A stretch of 64,000 nucleotides of DNA from Chimonanthus salicifolius (taxonomy: Eukaryota; Streptophyta; Magnoliopsida; Laurales; Calycanthaceae). The stretch is from contig CM023535.1 in assembly GCA_013350335.1 (NCBI GenBank), positions 28,004,631 through 28,068,630 on the forward strand, in the 5' to 3' direction. The position numbers and the translations under genes were made by a program. A model generated the notes under the pieces. The model made no database searches. It worked only from the letters and a program-made list of their open reading frames with translations, and had not been told where the DNA came from. This document shows, in pieces, positions 1 to 11,943 of the stretch; the first letter of the stretch is position 1; each line of letters opens with the position of its first letter.

Positions 1-1789
1 TCATCATTTTGTCCTGTCACACTAAAGTCTAAACTAGTGGATTAAGCTATTTATTGTAATCGGTATTACTTATCCAAGATAATATAAAAATTATTTTATA
101 CCAAGAAAAATCCAGACGGTGGATAAGATGACTACGGCCTCTTTTATCACTATTATGGTCATCATCATCAATTTTGATTTTTGAAGGTTTTGTCATCACC
201 TGGGAAAGGGTACTGCCTCATTGCTTTCCATTCAGGGCAAAGATATCTTACATTTTAAATTTAGTAGCTCTAATTATTTCAAAACTTATTTTTAAAAAAT
301 ATTCAAAGTTTCTTGAAATTTAATAGTAATATTGTATACAGATAGGGTGTATGAAGAAGTTTCATTCCAGTTAGATAATTTTACTTTTATCTATATTTAT
401 TAAAATTTAAAAGCTACATATAAATTATTAATGAAAATTCACTCATGATATTTTATTTAAATGGAAATAAAATCTAAAACCTACTCAAGAAGAAGAAGGA
501 AAGCTCACAGTTGCAACTCAATTATGAGTAAAATTCTTTGAACATTGCAGATGTCGATCTTAAATCAAATGTTGGAACTTGGAAACTTGGAATATCCAGG
601 AATTTTAAAATCTGATCTTGATTTTTTTAAAAGCCTGAATTTTACTTGATGAAAGGAATGCAAATTAACTTGAATTCATGTTAATTGAGATGAGACTAAT
701 CGGCAAGCAACGAATTGTATAAAATATTAACAAATAAATTTCATATTTATTAGAGTTGTGAATGAGTTCCACATTAGAAGTGTAGAGAAAGATCTAAAAA
801 TTTATACTCACTCTCTTTTATTTTAGTTGTCTTATTTTAAAAATTTAAATTTTTTAAAGAAAAGGACTCTCAAAAGACTTATGAAGTTCTCAACATCTTA
901 TGACTCTTCTAAAATACACATGAGACAACTATTTTGTGACAATCCTAAAATGCATGTAAGACAACTAAATTAAGACAGAGAGAATATAAAATTTGAATTA
1001 CTTCACCTAACTTTGAGTTGGATATATAAAATTACCTACAAACTTTATCCATGGCCAACCTTAGTGTTTTTTAGATGTAATGGACACATCTGTGAAAGTT
1101 TTAATAACAATGTATTTAAATTTCTTACATATTAATTAAAAAAACTTCCACAAGGATTGAATTTGAGATCTTAATCTATGCCCAAAAGTACAAACAAAGT
1201 GAGTTCCGCCAATGCAGGCGACATTTGTGAAATTGTTAAACAATCAAGAAAGTCATCGGCTTGAAAATTCGAACTTGAGCTCAATTGAGCCAAGCAAGAC
1301 TGGGTTTGAGTTGGCTTCATTTTTTCATACTTACTCTATATATATATATATGCCAATATAAATCTAATTTACCTTATTCAATAAATAAAAAATTTCTTTC
1401 TTTTATCAATCAATAGTCAAAATAAACGAATAACACAGACCGTAATAATCTAAATACCAATAGAATCCCTTGTCATTTTTTATTTTTTTCCCAGTGTCCG
1501 ATAGCAGAGACCGTTTTGATCGGAAGGACCCAACGCATCTCTGACCGTACATGCTGAAAGCTGGAGGTGCTTCAGCATTGGTCAGATGCCAGTCTTTATT
1601 CACAAGTGCATAGAATCCAAGTAATTGAAGATAAGAACCTAACTTTTTAGCGTGCTTGACCCGTACAATTAAATATCTATAAATTTCCATTGACTTGAAA
1701 GTGTGATGGCTATCACACTGCCTTCAATGTCGATGGTGGTGGGACCCTTCGTTCTTGTGGGATTTTCTTCAATATCAAGGCGCCTCCTA
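1..1789. other. AT-rich spacer, no recognised gene
   Basis: Low-GC sequence with many A/T runs and no recognisable conserved domain. A minus-strand open frame of 94 codons lies at 1406-1690, in a patch of somewhat higher GC. Its translation shows no family motif I know, so it is at best a decayed exon and is not called as a gene. A short TA microsatellite is at about 1337-1352. Confidence 0.6.
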
Positions 1790-2470
1790 CGTCCATCTGG
1801 AAAATTTGTTAGCAGATGATCGATTTCAAATTTTTTAATGAAATTATCATTTTATTCTTTTTTATTTAATCATTTGAATCATTTTTCAGTTCATTTTTTG
1901 TCTTTCGAACAAATTGACAGTCAAATTGTTTGTATTATTTAAATAATAAAATCTCCTTTAAAATTTTAAAATTATTTTTTAAACACTATATATTTTTAAA
2001 ATTTCTTAAATTGAATATCTGCACTAATTACGATAATCTGATAAAAATACTTTAAGACTTCAAGGTTTTTTGACACTCCCAAATGTATTTTCAGTACAGC
2101 TGAGGGATACCCTTATTTGTAAAATACTGTGTTTTAAGCATTTGGGAGTATCAAAAGACCTTAAATTCTTAAAGTATTTTTATCAGGCTATCGTAATTAG
2201 TCTGGATATTCAATTTGAGAAATTTTAAAAATACACAGTGCATAAAAAATAATTTTAAAGTTTTGAAGGTGATTTTATTATTTAAATAATGCATTACTGT
2301 AGGAGGCTATTCGTTCGAAGGATCAAACTGATCTTTCGAATCGTTTGAAGGAGTCTAAACATGAACTGAAGAATCGTTCGAATGATAAAATGCGAGAGGG
2401 TAAAATGATAATTTCACCTAAAAATTTGAAATCAGGTGTCTGCTGACAAATTTCATGATTGTCTGTACGG
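1790..2470. mobile_element. Foldback MITE-like element with long terminal inverted repeats
   Basis: Two arms of roughly 300 bp face each other. The left arm begins near 1791 with GTCCATCTGG then AAAATTTGTTAGCAG. The right arm, read backwards from about 2470, gives CCGTACAGAC then AAATTTGTCAGCAGAC. The match continues through ATTATTTAAATAAT (1935-1948 and 2278-2291) and through the CTAATTACGATA motif (2026-2037 against 2195-2206). The loop is about 2095-2140. There is no coding capacity. No clean target-site duplication was found, so the superfamily is open; long arms like these are common in Mutator-like MITEs. The arms have diverged at many sites, so the insertion is old. Confidence 0.7.
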
Positions 2471-2599
2471 GTTGCCAATATCAACTGCTATTTCAAATAT
2501 CAGTATTTTTTGTCAATTTATTTAATTATAGATATAAATTAGATAAATGATCAAGTATAGAAAATTTGAGTATAATATTATTAGACACTACATCTCTAC

Positions 2600-2940
2600 T
2601 AGGGTTGAAACTTGGACGGGTCGGGTCAGATTTTTATAAATTTAATCAAACCCATATAAAAAATTATTTAACTCGACCCAATTCGACCTAAATTGCTTAC
2701 TCGACTCAACCCGGATGTTGAACCGAATTGTTGGGCCGACTCAACCCAAGTACTATATTAAATTTTTTGAGTAGATTGAGTCAGATCAATTTTAAAAAAA
2801 AAACTTTAGGCCGACTTGACTCATAGTTAATTCAGACTTTTTTTCAACCCAAACCGACCTTAATTTTAAAAATGTAAAACCAAACCCAATTGATTTTTTG
2901 GGTTGGAAAAACCTGACCCAAGTTTCCCTCCTAATCCCTA
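2600..2940. mobile_element. hAT-like MITE rich in GGGTCGGGT / CCGACCC motifs
   Basis: About 340 bp. The left end reads TAGGGTTGAAACTTGG and the right end, reversed, TAGGGATTAGGAGGGAAACTTGG-like, both followed by a GGGTC-rich stretch. The interior repeats TCGACCCAA and CGACTCAACC-type words. Plant non-autonomous hAT elements often start TAGGG(A/T)TG and carry internal GGGTCGGGT words, so this is the likely class. The flanking 8 bp (ATCTCTAC against CACTTCAT) do not match, so a target-site duplication is not supported. Confidence 0.5.
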
Positions 2941-5486
2941 CACTTCATTTTTTTTTTTAAATTATATTCTAAAATTTTAAATTGCATTCAAATTTCAGTC
3001 AAAATCATTGGTTTGCTCCTTGGGGGAACCAAAAAGTTTTGTCCTATAATACGGGTGAAATTTGTATGTGGGTCATTTCTAAATTTGACCAAAACTTTAG
3101 CTGAAATCTGACAAATTTTGGTAGATACATTTTTTTCAAAAAAAATAATCCTACCGTTATTTATGTTTCAACTCAAATCCAGTTTGAAAACTTTCAGTTA
3201 AAATTATAAAACTTTGGTTGAAATTTATAACCAAAGTATACTCAGGCTCTTGCGCCTAATATTTTCTTAAAAATATAGTACGAACATTATAGAAGCTGAA
3301 ATATAGGCCAATATACTTAAAATAACTATCATTATTTCTGATATAATGCTCAATTTGCATTTGTGAGGAGTTCAGCAGACGCCATGAAATTTTACGTTGT
3401 GGAGAAGGGCTCATCCTTGGTAAAATGGGCCAAAACAAGAAACAGATATAGACTGTGTTCATTGGGCTGTGGCAAAAGGCCAACTAGTGCGATACAATTG
3501 AATAGAATCTTGGCCCCTGTCCAACTTGGGCTAGTTATGTGTGTTGCGCCCGTGGACTCAAATAAAAGCTGAAACATGAAACAGATATAGACTGGGTTCT
3601 CTGGGCCTGACTTGTTGGCTATGTCCAACTTGGGCTAGTTAAGTGTGTTGGGCCTGTGGACTCAAATGACTTATGAGCTGACTTTCAAGTATCAACAGGA
3701 CTTAAATTTTGGCTGATATAATCAGATTTCTGGAGTGTCATTTCAAATATCACAAAATATTAAGTTCTTTCACAACTGGGCCCAAAACAATATATTTGAA
3801 ATTTTGGCCATTTTTCAAAAGTTTCAGGAGAATTTCAGTATATTGGTGATACGTATTGGTCCAAAATGACAGTGGAATCTGAATTATAGGCTGATACTGA
3901 CATAAGCCCAAAATATCAGATTTCACACATATTTCAAATACAGCTTATGAGTGAATTTATGTTGTTCTTCATCTCCTTTGAACAGTAAATACAAATATAA
4001 CTGCCAATTTAGAAGTTTTTAACATGACCCATTTTTTTTTTTGAGATATTGGGGAAACTCTTGACCACCCACAGCCTTCGCCCCTTTAAGCCACTCCAAA
4101 ACCCTCAGGGGGACACGCCCCACACTCACACAGTCCCAATTTAAAAATAAAGAAGGAGATAAGTGTGGAAAAATATTGGAGAAGCTACTATCAGATATTC
4201 ATTATGATTTTGGTACTAACGATCATCTGTCAAAACTCGTTTGTGATGCATGTGCATATTAAGTTGGGGTTCATAGAACAAGTCTATGTTTGAGTATGTT
4301 CTCTATAGAAAAATATTTTGATTTGATTCAAGTTATATTTTTAAGCCCTCAAAATATTTAACCACTTTATATTATTATTTAATCCTTAAAATTTGTCGCA
4401 TTTTAAAATATGACTCAATGATCAAATTAAAATAATTTTTAATAGATCTCATACTTAAATATACATTTTCAATAGACACATCCACGTGACGGGCCTAATA
4501 CCAAGGTGTATGAATGAACATTACTGATGGTCTTGGTGGACACTCTTACGGAGTAGATGCATGTGGCTACAATTGGGAAACTTGGGATATTCAATGACAT
4601 AAACTACCACATGAATGGATGAAAATGTAGAAACACTTACCAATTACCCACAATATTTTCTATTATGTTGAGACGTAGACTAGAGGATTATACCCTTAAT
4701 TTTCCTAGTAAATTGCAGTTCATGTGAGCTGCCACACTAGTATGTACAAGTGTAGATACACTCACTAAATATCTGTAGTATGAGTTGGTCTGACAGTAAA
4801 AAAACTCCCCTTATAAAAGAAGATATTGAGTTTGATTCACGCTCAAAGTTTTTTGGGCCACTCCTATAGAGTTACTGTTCATCGATTTATCAATGTATAT
4901 GAATTGGAAAGTTTATACATGTTCGTGGAATTATTTTCACCTCCAATATGAAGTGGAGATACCCATATTAATATAAAAAAATATCCATAGCATTCTTTAG
5001 TTTGCTAGGCAATTGCCATATTCACTTTAAGAATTATATCTAATTTTCAATCCAAGTTTAATGAGCTAAACTATAAATAGTAGTCTTCTAAGAGTTTCAT
5101 GTCATATTTAATCATATGAGCTGCCACATGAATAAATAAAATTAGAAATGCATACGTTAGATATTTGTACCCATAGTGTGTGCTATGATGATCTTAGGAG
5201 AACTCGTATGCACTTAAGGACTAGGGAAAAAATATCACCCAGTGATATGTATCGGACAATATCACTGTCTCGGTGTATTAGTCTACATCGGCCGATATGG
5301 GCTGTTATGCACTCTTTTTCCTCCATTTTATTTTAAAAAAATCAAGAAACATTACATAAGATCAAAAAAATTATAAACTTCGCAGATATGTAATTTTATC
5401 ATTACGTAGCAGTCATTTACATATTCAAATGTTGATTGAAGTAACGAAATAAAAAAGTTAAAATGCTTTAAAAAAATAATAAAAAA
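2941..5486. other. AT-rich non-coding spacer
   Basis: No open frame with a recognisable domain. It holds a local tandem duplication (3440-3668, listed separately), a short GC-richer patch at 4040-4140 of unknown origin, and a patch at about 5235-5305 with ATCGGCCGATAT, a word often found in plant DNA transposon remnants but too short here to classify. Confidence 0.55.
3440..3668. repeat. Imperfect two-copy direct repeat, period about 139 bp
   Basis: The block starting GAAACAGATATAGACTG at 3440 recurs at 3579. Both copies continue into a GGGCTG/GGGCCTG segment, then CCAACTTGGGCTAGTTA, GTGTGTTG and GTGGACTCAAAT. The second copy has an internal deletion relative to the first. The short open frames here on both strands (3363-3572 and 3392-3628) cross the repeat and have no known domain. 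Confidence 0.7.
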
Positions 5487-7302
5487 TGTTAGTGCCTCGG
5501 CTTGGTCAAGCCCCTATGTTTGTCAATTCAATGACTCGGAAATAAGCATTTACTGAAAGTTTGAAGACTCAAGATGATCAAGAGTAAAGATCATGCTCCA
5601 CCGGATTGAAGCTCATCGTTTTGGCATCACAAAACAAGTAAAATGACCATAAATGACTTTAGGTGATACCCACACCTTAGATAGGACTATCCCCAAGCTT
5701 AGAAAAACAAATAGTTAAAACATATGAAGCCTAGTGAGGAAGGTTGACAGTGAATTGGAACCCAACTTAGAAATATGTATTTGGTTTCACTGTCAGCTTG
5801 ACCAGTCTTATCTCACCGACCCCAGTCAGGATCAACCCATCGTGGTCAAAGACTGGTCGGCCCGAATGACATTAGGTTTTGGAACATTTAATTGTCATTT
5901 TTGGATTTGTCTCTGATCGAGAGTCTCGTATGCACCGACCCCTCGGTGAAAGGCTGAAACGATCCTTCGTAGTCAACGACTCATCGATCAATGTCTTGAG
6001 TTCTGAAACTCTGAACTCATGTGGACTATCGAAGAAACAGACATATCGGCAACCAAAGACTGATCGAGAGTACTAGGACGGACCCCTCGGTAATGGGCGG
6101 CAGGTTGTTTTGGGTAACAGGTTTCTGAGGAGGAAACTACTGTCAAGTATGTTTTATACCAGAACGAACCTCTCGGTACCATAAGTGTCGACCCATCGGC
6201 GATAACGACAAACAATATTACCGTTGGGAGTGCACTTAATGCACAATAGTCAGAATTCTAACGGTAACATTTCTATTCACAGACCCCTCGGTGTGACCGA
6301 CCTGTCGGTACGTTACCGTTACTTCAACTGGTTGCATTCGCTATATAAACCAATCATTATCCAACCAGTTGGTATCATTCGAACGAATCAGTTGGACCCT
6401 CATCTTCACCAATGAGCTTAAACAAGGGCCAACAAAAGGATCACTCTCTCTCTCGTGCTTGCACTAGGGGAATTAAATACAACAATCAGATAAATTGAGT
6501 TGAGAGAGAGAGAGGAAGAATGAAAACTCATAAACAACCAATATGGGGATTGAGTTTGAAATTGAGAAGGACAGAACCATAAATTAGGAAGCCTTTGGTA
6601 GAACTAGTTTCCTTGACACTCTGAACTGTGATTCCTAAACGACGGCTACGAGGCGGAGTGTTGGCATACATGGGTGGGATCTCGAAGAAGCACACATAAG
6701 AAGAAAGAACTTTAAAGGAAAGTGCTTATACGTTTTATTTTTTTTTAAAACCTTTGTTTCGAAAGTGGATTAAGGGGAGGTACTAGAGCGTTGTCTCTAG
6801 CACAGAGGTGGGTGGAACTTCCGGCCAAATAGATAGGTGGAATTCCTATTCGACAGTGGTGGGTGAAATTCCCAGCCGATTGAGTGAGGTGCAATTCCTA
6901 CTCTAGTTGTGAGGGTGTAAGTCCCCACTTAGTGGATTTTGGGGATAGTTCAAGGTTGAGTGAGTCCTAATAGTGGATGTAGGTTGGCTAACTGAACCAT
7001 TTAAATTGGTGTTATGGTGTTTGATTTATGTGTGTTTGTATTTAGTATTTAAGTACTCTTCTTAACACACATCACTTTTCATATTGATTATTTCATTATA
7101 CACATTGCGCACAAGTATCGATAATCAAACTATATGTAAAGGGTCATAATCTTAGTGTGATTGCTTAATGAAATTATCACACTAACCAAATCTCTTGATA
7201 AACATTCCGCTGCACCTTAAATAATCAAGAAATTTGTAAACACTATTAAAAATGAAATTGACCTATTCACCCTCCCTCTAGAGTCAATATGATGTTCTAG
7301 CA
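5487..7302 (+). mobile_element. Ty1/copia-type LTR (solo or 5' LTR), about 1.8 kb
   Basis: The segment starts TGTTAGTGCC and is homologous, in inverted orientation, to 62755-63461. That other copy is bounded by a purine-rich AAAGGAGGAGAT tract directly before TGTTAATGCC, the usual junction between internal region and 3' LTR in plant copia elements. The proposed 3' end lies after ACCTATTCACCCTCCCTCT at 7261-7279, a motif typical of copia (Sirevirus-like) LTR ends, closing at CA 7301-7302. The U3 part carries repeats of ACCCCTCGGT and a TATA box. No tRNA-complementary site follows the 3' end, and the flanks show no target-site duplication. The exact right end is therefore uncertain. Confidence 0.65.
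6342..6349 (+). promoter_or_regulatory. TATA box of the copia LTR
   Basis: TATATAAA lies downstream of a cluster of GACCCCTCGGT-type motifs (5935, 6081, 6166, 6189, about 6282) in the U3 portion of the copia LTR. A CT-rich leader (CTCTCTCTCTC at about 6443) follows. Position and context fit a pol II start for the LTR transcript; the start site itself is not determined. Confidence 0.6.
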
Positions 7303-7877
7303 CATTGAAATTGGGAACTCTCAGAAAAGTATAAAAAAATGTAAAAAAAATTAGAAAACATTTCTAGCAATTTTTTTTGGAAATTTATTGACAATGTTAT
7401 TTTACATATAAACCGTTTCCTTTAAAAAATCCATTTCAAGAATTAAAAATCAAATTTTACCTCAGACTTTAAATTCGGTTTAAAAATAAAAAATAACAAA
7501 CACCTTAAAACTTATTATTAAATAGTACATACTTTAAAAACAACACATCAACATTTCCCAAACAAAAAAGTCATTTCAACAATTAAAAGCCAAAATTTAC
7601 CTTACACTTAATTTCGATTTTAAAATAAAAAATAACAATTGCGTGAAAAATAATTTTTAAAGACTATATTAACTTAAAGAACAACACATAAAAATTTCCC
7701 AAATAAAAAATTTCATTTGAAAAAAATTAAACAATATTTTACTTTTTACTTAAGATTCAATTATAAAATAAAAAAAAATAAAAATACATTAAATATAATT
7801 TGTAGACAATACATTAAATTCTAAAACACCATTTAAACCATTCCAAACATAATAAGGACACTTTAATAAACCAAAAC
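7303..7877. other. AT-rich spacer between copia LTR and element A
   Basis: Very AT-rich with degenerate internal repeats (AAAAATCAAATTTTACC-like blocks about every 120 bp at 7447, 7588 and 7725). No coding potential. It may be decayed internal sequence of the copia element or older spacer. Confidence 0.5.
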
Positions 7878-8661
7878 TGTAATACCCTGACCCAAATTAA
7901 GCTAATTAGTTTAATAAATCCTTCTTAGACCAGTTAATCTTTAGGATTACAATTAAGGCTTTGTGAAAAGCCTAGGTGTGGCCCAATTTGAGCTCGAAAG
8001 CTCAGTGATCCATCTTGTCCAGCTGGAAGGGGCAAAATGGTAATTTACCACTTATTGATATTATTTTATTATTTGTGTAATTATGTGATTATTATTGGAT
8101 GATATTATTTTTCTCAATCAAGGGTTTCTATTTCTGATTTCAGAATTATTTTATTTTCGGAAAATGATATTTAAAACCGCCTGTCAAGACCCCGAAAGAG
8201 AGAAATAAATATTTTTAAATGGTTTTGGAAATGAGATTTTTTTTGAAACAAGCTTAATATTTTAGACCATTTTAATACGGTCTAGTTTATTTCTTTAAAC
8301 TCCAAAAATGAGGACTTTAATTTATTTTATTTAACACAAGTTAAATTAAGTAAATAGAATTAAAATATGAATTTTATTTAAATCTATGATTTTTAATGAG
8401 TTTTAAATCTCCAAATTTTTATGGTGATTAGAGTTTTTAAACCCAACTTATCTGTTAAGTTGGATTAAAATTTTTACGCTGTTTAAATCATATTTTAAGT
8501 TAAAAATCGATTTTTATCAAAAACATGACTTATTTGCAAAAACCAGAAGTTGTTGGGAGGACTTATTTGCAAAAACCCAATTCACTGTTCGTTCCTGTGC
8601 CGGACGTCGGCAGCAGCTACATGCAGTGCCTGATGGCCTCCACCGATTGCCCCATTGCCTC

Positions 8662-8668
8662 TATAAAT
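8662..8668 (+). promoter_or_regulatory. TATA box of element A LTR
   Basis: TATAAAT in the context GCCTCTATAAATTCATCC, conserved at 17284-17290 in the right LTR. It marks the likely U3/R boundary region of the LTR promoter. Confidence 0.6.
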
Positions 8669-9154
8669 TCATCCTCTCGGATCAGCTGGTTTCACCCTAG
8701 ATTAATTTCATCTCTGTAGCATGAAAAACCAGCCGATCACTCCCTCCCCCTGTCTCTGTTTTTCCAAAGTTTTCTTACCGTAAGCTTAGAGGAAGATTTT
8801 TCAAAAGCTTAGATTTTCAACCTAGGTACTGAAGTGAAGATAAGCACTGTGTTCCTTTTCAAATCTTAATTGGTTTAGAATCAAGTAAAAGTAAATTTGT
8901 GTGAGTTTTGAGTGTGTAAAACCGATTTGAAGTTTAAGAAAAAACTTGAAAATTTTGGATCAGCTTGGTTTTAGTGTTAAAATCCGATGGCTTAATCAAT
9001 GTTAAAACTTCAGACCACTCCATGTGGAAAGAGGACTCATTGAGGAGTCCATCTGACCTGTTGGATGTGAAAATCAAGTGAAGAAAACCCACTGTTTCTG
9101 GATTCGTATTTCATAGTGTGCTACTCGTTACTATCTGCTGTTGCAGACAGAGGA

Positions 9155-9560
9155 GGAATACGACTCTCAGACGGTCCGAGAGTTGTGTTTCGGACGATCC
9201 AATGGTAATCCCCTTCGGATGGTACGAGAGTTGGTCTTCAGACGTTCCGAGCTTCGGCTCGAAGTTCCGAAGTGGCCAGAGGCCAACTGTTGCCCACCTC
9301 TGCTCCGGACGTTCCGAGCTTGTTCGGAAGGACCAAACCGCTCTCGGACGATCCGAGCTTTTCTCGGCATGTTCCGAGACACCGAGACCCGCTGAAGATT
9401 TGTTTTTTGATTTTTCGGTTCGGAAGGACCTTTGGACGATCCGAGACCTAACCTTCGGACGGTCGGAGGATAGACCCATGTTCCGAAGTCTGTGGAGTAG
9501 TTTTAAGCCGTGGTTCGGATGATCTGAGGCCACAGTACCTGGTTTCGAGGTAGATGTTCC
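9155..9560. repeat. Cluster of CGGACGNTCCG short palindromes in LTR A
   Basis: A GC-rich island in an AT-rich LTR with many variants of an 11-bp near-palindrome, CGGACG(A/G/T)TCCG, often followed by AG or AGCTT. Clear copies are near 9172, 9193, 9317, 9346, 9433 and 9453. The same island is in the right LTR at about 17775-17969. Long open frames on both strands here (9118-9522 plus, 9111-9647 minus) come from the GC-rich repeat and lack protein motifs. Possible roles are protein binding sites or methylation targets in U3/R; this is inference. Confidence 0.65.
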
Positions 9561-11105
9561 GAGGAACCCAGTTTTTGAATAAAAAATCTTGGTTGATTGA
9601 TGATGCGTGTTTAGATCATAAGTTTTAAGTGTGATGTTTGTGCCCATTTAATAAATTAAAAGTGTACCAACCATTCTTCTCTTATTACTATAGTGTATAT
9701 ACTATTATATTCACTTCCAGGCTGATTCTATTTGTCGAGTACTGAATGACTTCACTTTCAGGCCGACGCTATATCTGTCGGGCACTGAGTGACCTCGAGG
9801 CCTTACTCAACATGTCAATCGGATCCTATGTAGAAGACAATACGAGAAGTGACCTAAGTATCTAGACCTAACTCAATACGTCAATCTGGTCATGCCCAGA
9901 AGACAATATGAGATTTGGTCTGAGCACTTTATTATTATTATATTATGGATTATTGTAACTTAAAATGGTTAGAAACCAAGTAAGAGACTCAGTTCTATTT
10001 ATCTTGGAGATTTTTGGGAAAACTGTATGGTTTTGAAATACTACTTGTATGTATTTATTTGAATGTTATGTGTGTTGATCGAGTATTGATTGCACACTTG
10101 TTTGCATGTTGAACAGAGACCGCGGTACCACACAATTTCGGTGAGGGGATTTAACTTTGCAGTGGGTGTAATCAGGTTTAATGAGGTGAATCTTAAGTAA
10201 TGAGTGGTTTCAAGTTTTGATGAACACACCCATGTGCCCGGATATGATGTACTGTTGTAAGAAGTGCTTATGATAATTATGAATGTTTATGATGTTGATC
10301 ATATGAGATATGTAATACTGCTTCCACGTGCCCTTGACTATTGAACCAATATCGGCCATATGTGTGATGGTTTACGTCTACTGGAATAGAGGTGTTAACA
10401 GTTGCTGACTTGAAGAGTGTCAATATCGGCCATGTGAGGGCCGAAGATGTACTTATAAGGATGTATTTTGACCGTGTCGGGACTTAATACAATGGTCTCA
10501 GCGTAGTATGTAGGTGTTACGATGGATGACAGTAGTAATGGATTAATTTTGAGATTGTATTGACAAACATGAGATATCATATTGCAAATGTTGATTATTT
10601 AACTAACCTGATGTTTCATTAGACTGTATTATTATATTTCTTTTACCGGGCTAGTTAGCTCACACCACTCACCTTTAAGGAGATGTGCCCGAGGAGGAGA
10701 ACCCTCTGTATGAAGCTTAGGATGGATAAGCTGCTGCGTTGCCTTGGGATTCCCACTGAGGTGAATTCTGCTATATTTGTCTTTTCGTTCCTTGAACCAT
10801 TTATTTTTGTAAAGTACCGTGTGTGGTACTTAATTTGTATTGACGTGATGTATTGAACTGCCATGTATTCCGTAGCTACTCTGATTGTGATGTAATAATA
10901 ATTCGTTCTTGGAATCATGTGTTTTTGCTTATGTTTCTTTTGGGTAGACTTATGGTATGTGTTTGAGTCCACATGATGAGATCATGTGTGACCTTTGGGC
11001 CTAACCGTTGATCCGACCCAGTTAGAAATCTTGAGATTAGTTTAAAAAAAAAAAAAAAAATCAGTGACGTTCCGGGCCCGTTTTTCGGGTCGGGGCGTGA
11101 CAGCT

Positions 11106-11117
11106 TGGTATCAGAGC
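11106..11117 (+). other. Primer-binding site of element A
   Basis: TGGTATCAGAGC, complementary to the 3' end of initiator tRNA-Met, three bases after the CA end of the left LTR. It primes minus-strand DNA synthesis in most plant Ty3/gypsy elements. Confidence 0.9.
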
Positions 11118-11222
11118 TTCTGCTCAAACTCTAGGACTGTGATGGGTTACAGCATAGTTGGATTTATTATTGGATTAAAACTGCATTTGTCATTGACATT
11201 CTTCTGTTTTTGTGATACAGAT

Positions 11223-11741
11223 ATGTCGAGCAATGTAGAGTATACCGAGTTGTAGGACAGAGGGACCCCTAGCTGTCCTATAGATCTGGTTTCTTCTTCC
11301 AATGACTCCAGCATGCCAAACTGCAATGTAAGAGTTGATGTGGACATTCCAGTAGGACCACCCGAAGATGTAGAAGTGGTTCCAGCCTTTGTATCTGAAG
11401 AGAATGTGGGAGATGAACCAATCTTAGAAGAATCTGTAGGGGAGATAGGCTTGCCCGAGTATATTCTGGCTACCCCAGTTTCGGATGAGCTAACAGATTG
11501 TATGTGCGAATTGTGCAATCAGGAGGGGCACAACTGTACTTATTGCCCCTACCCTATTGATGTCATTTACCCTGTTTGCGGACTTCGCGGGCACGGGAAA
11601 GAGAGGACTAACTGTCTTTATGTTGGGGGACCAGGGATAATACCCTGTTTGACTTGTTGAGTGTTGGGGCACATGTCAGCAACATACCGTGACAACTTCT
11701 TTTATTTCGGTGATGATGCAGGGTCTTCTATGGAAGATTAG
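11223..11741 (+). pseudogene. ORF0 of element A: small three-knuckle CCHC protein, degenerate
   Basis: An extra reading frame between the primer-binding site and gag, homologous over its full length to the intact copy at 39581-40108. The first ATG follows TTTTTGTGATACAG. The frame has 173 codons with TAG at 11253-11255, where the relative has Trp, and TGA at 11658-11660, where the relative has Gly. The N-terminal half is acidic. The C-terminal half has a canonical CX2CX4HX4C knuckle (CELCNQEGHNCTYC), a variant CX2CX4HX6C, and a third knuckle whose last Cys is Tyr here. Such knuckles usually bind single-stranded nucleic acid. It is separate from gag, which follows with its own knuckles. Confidence 0.75.
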
Positions 11742-11943
11742 GCTAGAGATGTTAAGGAAGTGTTGGGGAAATTGGAGATTTTTTTTTGTAAGTCATGTTT
11801 TGTTGTTTTGAGAGGTTTTTCTAACCCTACCAACCCTTGTAATTGTAATGCAATTTTTGATTTCTAATGAATTGTGCAACTTTTGTGATTTGTCTTAACA
11901 AACTTCTTAAATAATTAAGTGATATTTACAAGTGTAAATAACA

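Larger units (their letters stand above)
7878..11102 (+). repeat. Left (5') LTR of element A
   Basis: 3,225 bp, starting TGTAATACCCTGACCC and ending GGGGCGTGACA directly before the primer-binding site. Its first 1.47 kb matches 16497-17969. It contains a TATA box at 8662, a GC-rich block of CGGACG(A/G/T)TCCG palindromes (9155-9560), and near the 3' end a segment with GCTAGTTAGCTCACACC (10649-10665) like those in the other LTRs of this window. Confidence 0.9.

Noticed and set aside
1406..1690. 94-codon minus-strand frame as a possible exon
   Set aside because: No recognisable motif, no supporting neighbour exons, and it sits in AT-rich spacer.
4040..4140. GC-richer patch as a gene fragment
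   Set aside because: Only about 100 bp, no open frame with a motif, and no second copy in the window.
5235..5305. ATCGGCCGATAT block as a DNA transposon end
   Set aside because: Too short and without a partner end or target-site duplication.
9111..9647. 178-codon minus-strand open frame
   Set aside because: It lies wholly in the CGGACGNTCCG island of LTR A; frames on several strands are open at once and the translation is repeat-derived with no domain.
11147..11518. 123-codon minus-strand frame
   Set aside because: Antisense of ORF0 in element A; the plus-strand frame has the conserved knuckles.
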